Part shown: positions 58,233-64,000 of the stretch, piece by piece
Layout: every line of letters starts with the position of its first letter
Numbering within the stretch: position 1 is the first letter of the stretch
Source: Prorocentrum cordatum
Lineage: Eukaryota > Sar > Dinophyceae > Prorocentrales > Prorocentraceae
DNA: 64,000 nt
Assembly (NCBI GenBank): GCA_963575745.1
Contig: CAUYUJ010014261.1
Coordinates: 169,001 to 233,000 of the forward strand
Direction: 5' to 3'
Translations under genes and position numbers: made by a program
The notes under the pieces: model-generated
Seen by the model: the letters and a program-made list of their open reading frames with translations, nothing else
Told to the model about the DNA's origin: nothing
Database searches by the model: none

Positions 58233-60308
58233 TCTCCAGCCAAAACGGCTATAGAGGGGGAGGAGGGAGGAAGGAGGGATGAGGAATCCAAATCGGGGGT
58301 TCGGGTTCACCGCACAAGCCCTGCACTGCACCCTCCGCCGGGTCCAGAGGACTGGATTTCGGCGCGCCCCCCACGAAGATCGCCGAGGGAAATGTACCCC
58401 CCCCAGACGCAGATGTCATGGATGGAGGACGGGCCCTTTTCAAAAGACGCTCTCCCACGAAATCCGCGGCCCTCGAGATGGCACCCGAGGCGTGTGAGTT
58501 CGTCTTTAGCTCCCAGGCGCGCGACGGGCTCCACTCGGGCGCAACGGGCGTATGTCCGCACCCCCGACAGCGGGGGCCCAGGCGCGCCAACCTATCCGTG
58601 GGTCGCGATCGTGGCCCCGAGGCTTGCGATTCCCGAAAAAAATGCCCCACGCGCAATCCGCAAGCCCCTAAGGGGCCACCCATGCGCGTCTGTCTAAAAT
58701 CCCGATCGGGCGTTTTGATGTTTGCCCCCACGCGAAATCCGCGAGCTCCGATGGGAGTTGTGAGTCACGGCGATCATGGTTCGAGGGCGGGTCCTTTTCA
58801 AAACGCGCTCTCAAACGAAATCCGCGGACTCGAATCTGGCCCCCGAGGCGCGTGAGTCCGCCTCTCCGCGCGGAGGGCTCCACTCGGGCCCTAGGCGCAT
58901 GAGTCCGCGGGGCCCCCAGGCGCGCGGACATATCCGCGGGCCAAGATCGCGGCCCCGAGGCGTGCGAATCCCGAGAAAAGGCCCCCGATAAGGGAGGCAG
59001 CGTTTCGATTTTTGGCCCCGCGCGAAACCCGCGAGCTCTCATGGGAGCTGTGAGGCGTGCGAGTAGTCCGCCGCTTCCCGATCGGGGTGCCCTGGCGAAA
59101 GTGTGCGCGAATTCGTGTTCGACCATGAAACAATGTTTCATTGTTGTGTGTTTTCTTGTTATCACAACTACAGACTCTATAAAATAGAATACTCTATTTT
59201 TTTGCTGCGTTCTCATTTCAACTCTATTTTATAGAGCTCTGGATCCTCAGGGTTCCCAACCCAACACCGGTTCGACGATATCGTCTTGATATTCTGGCCA
59301 GTCGAAGGCTGCCAGAGCAGGGCAAGATATTGGGCGAGCGTGCTGATCGATTTTTGTCTTCCACAGCAATGGCCACCAGACCTGGATCACAGGAACCTGC
59401 GTTCTCGCTCTCGCGGCTGAGAACGCAAGCCATTCAATGAACCTTCGGGTCAAGGGCTTCAAATACTGGAAGAAATGGCCATGGCGAGCCAGCGGCTGAG
59501 CCGCGGCGTCCGTTGGAACCCAAGCAGGGAAATTGCCTGGCTGGCTGTTCCCAAAAATCTGACCTGCTGAAGCCATGCGCGTAAATTCCCCATTTACCCA
59601 CTTTCGCTCCTGCTGTTGGTTACTGCTGATGTTCTTCATCACACTCGCAGAAGCCCTCTGTTGTCTTCTCCCACGCGCTTTGATCCACTCAGGACGCGTG
59701 TTGGGAAGATTGCAATGGTCATTCACATGTAATCTAAATCCATCTGCCTCAAGGGATCGCGGAATTATCCTTCTGTTCCACGTCTGAGTCTCCGCTGGAA
59801 GCGGCGGAGCCAGCCGATGGCGTGACGTGAACAGGGATGGCTATGTCACCCGAGGCCGAGCCACTCACCGAAACGGCTAAGCCGCTCGGTGCCGTTGCCG
59901 GCGCTGCCTTTTGCAGCTCGTTCAGCGCGGTGCGCATATGCTCGTCATTTTGCACGCCTTCTTCCTCCGATATTTGGTTTTTCCCTCTCGGCGACATCCC
60001 TGGGCAGAAAATTCCTCCGCGCGGCAAGAAGTAGATGTCGTCTTTCCATGGGGCAAAATCCTCATATGCCATTCCCCGCTTGAGAAAGTTCACAGAAACC
60101 TTTGAATAATATGAGTGTATAGCGCCACCTCCAGAACCGTCTGAGACGGCTGGAAAATCATCTCTGCCCAAAACTGACCTGAATGGGCGAGCATTGAGCA
60201 TGGACGTGGGCATGTTGCCCGCGGACGGGGCCCAGTTCTGCCAGTGCATGACTTGCTCACTAACGGCCGCTTCCTGCTGAGCATACCCGCCCTCTCTCGT
60301 CGCGCACG

Positions 60309-62681
60309 TTATGCGGCCATTCCGCGCGGCTGAGCCGCCGGAGGTTGGCAGAAGAATAACACGGCGAGCTTGGCAGTTTTGGCCAAGTAGTCTGCACGCA
60401 ACTGGCCAGCGTTCGCGCTCACTATTTGCACACCATTGTTCAAATTGCAGCCCTGGTGGTTCGCATTAAAGTGAAAGGTGTCTCCTGAGCGATGCCTAAG
60501 CTGTCGGTGGAGGCTCACTCCGTCGAGGATCATTATCCTAGGAATCATTCCTATGGCTTTGTAGCGTTCGATCCGACGGTTCATTCTGGCCCGAACAAGG
60601 GTGGCAACATCGCCCCACATCGGGTCTGCGCCACCTCCATCAACCTGCCAGCACTTGTGGTCCCCACCAACATACATAATCTCAATCGCCCCATCGGATG
60701 AACGGCCCATCGCGTCGTCCACCAGCTTGACCGCATCCTCTACCATTGTTCTGAGGCTTCCTGCAAATGCGAGTGGGTTTTCCTGTCTTTTTGGCCCAGT
60801 GCCAACTCCGTTCAACTCGCATGTGTGATCAACAATGTCGTTGAAGTTCCAAAAGGTGAAGCGTGTCGGAGTGTGGGTCCCCTTCTTGAAGTGCCCATTC
60901 TTGCCCCACTGAAAGTTTGAAAAAGCCTCCCGAATGGCCGAGACCAAAGCTCCACTGCTGGCGTTCTGTGAACTTCCAAACACGGTTTCTCCCAGGTTGT
61001 ACTCAGGGAGCAGGCTAGACTTCGCCTTCCCGGGTCCATCCTTGAATACAGTTGTGGAATCTGACACAATGTGAAGAGAACAAGACCAATAAGTATTCGA
61101 CCCACTCTTCATCAAGCACAGTGGGCGGAAGAAATCTGTCACGGGTTTCCCTGTGTCTGACATGGCCGCAAGGTCCTCTCCTATAAATGGAAACCGCGAA
61201 TGTCCGTTGACCCTGGCGATTTGCGAGATGGCCTGACACTTCTTAAGAAATCTCAGTTTGACTGCCCAGGTCTTCATCATTGGGTCTGTGATCCCAATAT
61301 AAAGATCAAGGATCTCGTTCACCTTCTCCTGCCAGTCGTTGGTGGGGGCCCTGGGATTGGCCGCAAAATCTCCCTGCGTCCGAAGATAGTCTAAGACGTT
61401 CCAGGGACCTCGCCCAATGTAGGGCGGGTCATCCGGCTCAGCTTCGACTGCGGTTGGACCCGACTCAGGCGGTCCATCCCCTCCACCACCTCCTGAGGAG
61501 GGGTGAGCGGGTGGATTATATCCCGAGGAGAAACCGCCTGACCCTGGCGGAGCTCCACCGCCGCCGGCTGGGCCGGGGGGTGAGCCGCCACCAGATGCCC
61601 CGCCGGCTGCGCTGGGAGGGTCAGTATGACCTGAGGTTGGGTCGGCGGATGATCCGCCGGCCGCCTGCTGTCCGGCTCCAGGGCTGCCCAAAGAGGGCTG
61701 GTTGCCGTGCGAGGCTACCTGGTGGCTAGCCGAAGCGACTGAGTCGTTCGGTGCCTCCTCTGTCGTCCGCGGCCTCTTCGGCGGCGACTGCTCTTTGGCC
61801 TCTGGATCGAGGCCGTCCTTGGCAAACCGTGCCTCAAGGTTTTGCGGTCTCTTCCACGGGCGCTGCTTTCTGCGCCAGTGTATCGCCTGTTGAGGAGAGG
61901 TCTCAAAATAGTTCGCTCTTGCCGTGGCAGTAAGAGCCTCCTCGACAGCGTGCACTGGCGTGTGATACAAGCCTTTGACCACAAGAAAAGCAAACATGGT
62001 CCCCCAAACGTCCCCGGCGGCTGCGCCACGGGGTGGCTTTCGGGGAGAAGGGCCCCAGATGTTCACCCACACCTCGGGGGATCCTTCTGTCCAGTGGTCT
62101 ATCACTGGTACGCTCGCGAAGTCTCCATATATAGTCTCACACCGCACAGCAGGGCCGACAGCGGGGCCAATGACTTCTCCTTTCTCGAGCGTTCGAACTG
62201 CATGGCGAGCCTCCCCTGGCGGGTTCGCGCACGACTTACTGACCAACCTCGTCTTTTCATCAGGGTACGTCTGAAAGAACGTTCCGACGGAGATTTGGCC
62301 CAGGCCAGGGGGAACACACTCGAAACGGCATGTTGCCTTTCGTTCGAAAGTTGCCCAGTGTACTGTCCACGGATCCTGCGAGACCTGGGAGTACAGCCGT
62401 TGGAAGATTGTCTGCGATGCTGCATCTAGGTCTGCCTTCAGCGCGGTCACGACCTTGTCGCTCCGCATATACATGATGTCATGCCTCCACATCGTGTAGC
62501 GCCAACTCCACCTTTTCTTAAGTGCAAATTTGACATTCCCGGTAGGCACCAAATTTGTCACGAAAGCAGCGGAAAGTTGGTCTGTCCTTCCAGCGGTCAA
62601 TGTCCCCTGGACCGGGGTTGGCCGCCTTCTTTGCGGGCTGACCGTCTTGGAAGGCTGTTTCTGCTGCCCTTTGACGAGCAA
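60309..62681 (-). CDS. 790-codon ORF, second copy
   Basis: Same length and reading as 18054-20426, including every hairpin. The accompanying frames are 59247-59789, 59749-60321 and 62518-62985. Confidence 0.55.
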   Translation of the reverse strand: MLVKGQQKQPSKTVSPQRRRPTPVQGTLTAGRTDQLSAAFVTNLVPTGNVKFALKKRWSWRYTMWRHDIMYMRSDKVVTALKADLDAASQTIFQRLYSQVSQDPWTVHWATFERKATCRFECVPPGLGQISVGTFFQTYPDEKTRLVSKSCANPPGEARHAVRTLEKGEVIGPAVGPAVRCETIYGDFASVPVIDHWTEGSPEVWVNIWGPSPRKPPRGAAAGDVWGTMFAFLVVKGLYHTPVHAVEEALTATARANYFETSPQQAIHWRRKQRPWKRPQNLEARFAKDGLDPEAKEQSPPKRPRTTEEAPNDSVASASHQVASHGNQPSLGSPGAGQQAAGGSSADPTSGHTDPPSAAGGASGGGSPPGPAGGGGAPPGSGGFSSGYNPPAHPSSGGGGGDGPPESGPTAVEAEPDDPPYIGRGPWNVLDYLRTQGDFAANPRAPTNDWQEKVNEILDLYIGITDPMMKTWAVKLRFLKKCQAISQIARVNGHSRFPFIGEDLAAMSDTGKPVTDFFRPLCLMKSGSNTYWSCSLHIVSDSTTVFKDGPGKAKSSLLPEYNLGETVFGSSQNASSGALVSAIREAFSNFQWGKNGHFKKGTHTPTRFTFWNFNDIVDHTCELNGVGTGPKRQENPLAFAGSLRTMVEDAVKLVDDAMGRSSDGAIEIMYVGGDHKCWQVDGGGADPMWGDVATLVRARMNRRIERYKAIGMIPRIMILDGVSLHRQLRHRSGDTFHFNANHQGCNLNNGVQIVSANAGQLRADYLAKTAKLAVLFFCQPPAAQPRGMAA

Positions 62682-63057
62682 CTATTTCTTCTCCGCGAAT
62701 CGCAACACCAGCTTCCATTTCGATGTCTTCATCAAATACGACACCGTTCGGGCTAAAATCTCTAGCCTCGTTCCCATCCGGCTGAGCCGGTGGGCAAGCT
62801 TCTTCACTCGGCTGAGCTGGTGAGGTAGCATATCGAATTGTGTCGGGGGGAGCATTTTCTTTGATCTCGTTCTCTGGATTTTCCACCTCGAGTGAGTCGG
62901 AAATGAGTTCGTCTATGTATTGAATCTTGTTGAAGATCGAAGCAACGCCCCCCCCCCCCCCCCGACGGTTTAACCGCTGGGTCACCCAACGGTCGACACA
63001 TGGGTTTGGTCGATGCTCTCTCGGGCGCGCGGGGGCCGCGGCAGGCTAGGCTCGCGT

Positions 63058-64000
63058 AGTCACCGCAAGGCGACCACTCGATCCGAGGGGGGGCGGGCCG
63101 CGGGGCAGCCCGCGCAAGCTCAAGAGACGAAACGGCAGCGGCACAAACGTGATCAGAGGAGGAGATAGGACGACGACGAGACGACAAAGATCTCTCAGCA
63201 GCTCGAGCAATAACAGAATTGATCTGTCTAGCAAAAGCATATGTGTAATCTTCTGCACTCTTGCATTCACGTCCTCTAGCTTCAACATGCTCGTGCGTGC
63301 CGTCACATCTGCGCTCAAGTCCCTCCGCAACGACAGAGGAGGTAGAAGCTATCGTCCAGGGCTTTTTCATGAAATTACCCTTGCTATCCTTTAATCCGTA
63401 CGCGCATCCATGCAACGCCGTCTTAACAAACTCTAACTCTCTCATGAAGTCTGTTACCTGATGGTTTCTCCACTAATTACACTGGGTAGGCCACTCAACG
63501 CAAACAACGCCCCCCGCTTTGTGCACAGCGCGGGCAACATCACGGAAACTCCAGAACAAATATCTGAAGTCAGTCCTAATACCACGAAGCCTACGCATCG
63601 CTCTATGATTTCCAATACTAAAATAATGCGCTTCGTTCACATACTGCCAAAGAGAACCCCCCGTGCAAAGCATAGAGCCCCACAACGTAATGTGTTTTCC
63701 CTTGGACATTTTACTATCGTTCAAAGCTAACCTAAGTCCCTCATCCGTCCTCATATCTTCCGACTCAATATATCGAATCACCTTGCACGAGTTGTCAACT
63801 ATTTTTTGGTGTTTCCTATCCTGCTCTGAGGACCACAGCGATATTCTAACAAGAGTCTTTCCCCGGTCCACTGAGTGGCCGGGGCGCAATCTTCTTGGAT
63901 CCAGAACTCTGTGTATCCGGTCCATCTACTTGGGCAATGGTCACCATCGCTGGAATCTTCGTCGCGCCAATTATCAATACGGTCAACCGTCAAACCTTGT
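63058..64000 (-). pseudogene. Methyltransferase-like domain, second copy, cut by window end
   Basis: Counterpart of 20800-21742 with the same TAG (63473-63475) and the same 20-nt hairpin (63863-63882). Confidence 0.6.

Larger units (their letters stand above)
41771..64000. repeat. Long direct duplication, copy 2 (truncated by window end)
   Basis: Near-identical second copy of 1-21742, starting 83 bases after the N gap beside a TC microsatellite. Copy-specific changes are an A-rich insertion with target duplication at 45323-45449, a scrambled A-rich stretch at 49735-50158, 12 extra bases in the GAC repeat near 56850, and a replaced patch near 62913-62930. Confidence 0.97.

Overview
This window looks like nuclear DNA of a dinoflagellate, probably a Symbiodiniaceae-type alga. 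The evidence is multi-exon genes that only read through if introns with GA or GC donors are removed, protein families I recognise as hugely expanded in dinoflagellates, a degenerate copy of the dinoflagellate spliced leader beside a start codon, a Ty1/copia-type retroelement with a methyltransferase-like domain after RNase H, and high GC with abundant trinucleotide repeats. No rRNA, tRNA, CRISPR or bacterial operon signal was seen.

Layout. Positions 1-21742 recur almost base for base at 41771-64000, where the window ends inside the second copy. The second copy begins beside a 100-N scaffold gap (41589-41688) and carries two A-rich insertions. Single-copy sequence (21743-41588) lies between. 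Each copy holds, all on the minus strand: a Gly/Lys-rich open frame, a two-exon methyltransferase-like gene (1844-3764), a four-exon gene of the 'IKGDW' family (3728-6909) that contains a transposon-like introner, a five-exon hypothetical gene (7979-10557), and a run of acidic, Lys/Glu-rich and coiled-coil exons (10821-15977) ending at the spliced-leader relic. Foldback elements are scattered through this part.

From about 16870 to 32850 the composition changes and a large decayed retroelement follows, also on the minus strand. From its 5' side it has coiled-coil and Cys-rich frames, gag with two CCCH fingers, a DTG protease, integrase, reverse transcriptase, RNase H, a methyltransferase-like domain, and then a 790-codon frame of unknown function. 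It carries at least six in-frame stops. The most striking feature of the window is a family of 20-26 nt bulged hairpins confined to this block. Many have a TNA loop and a single unpaired base always on the same side. At six sites, plus one compensating pair, deleting the hairpin in silico joins two otherwise shifted coding frames, so they look like small mobile palindromes inserted into coding sequence.

From 32850 to 40230 I see no credible intact gene: minisatellites, microsatellites, inverted repeats, degenerate tandem arrays and a duplicated kinase fragment. At 40234-41588, cut by the gap, lies a kinase-fold gene that has lost its catalytic-loop residues.
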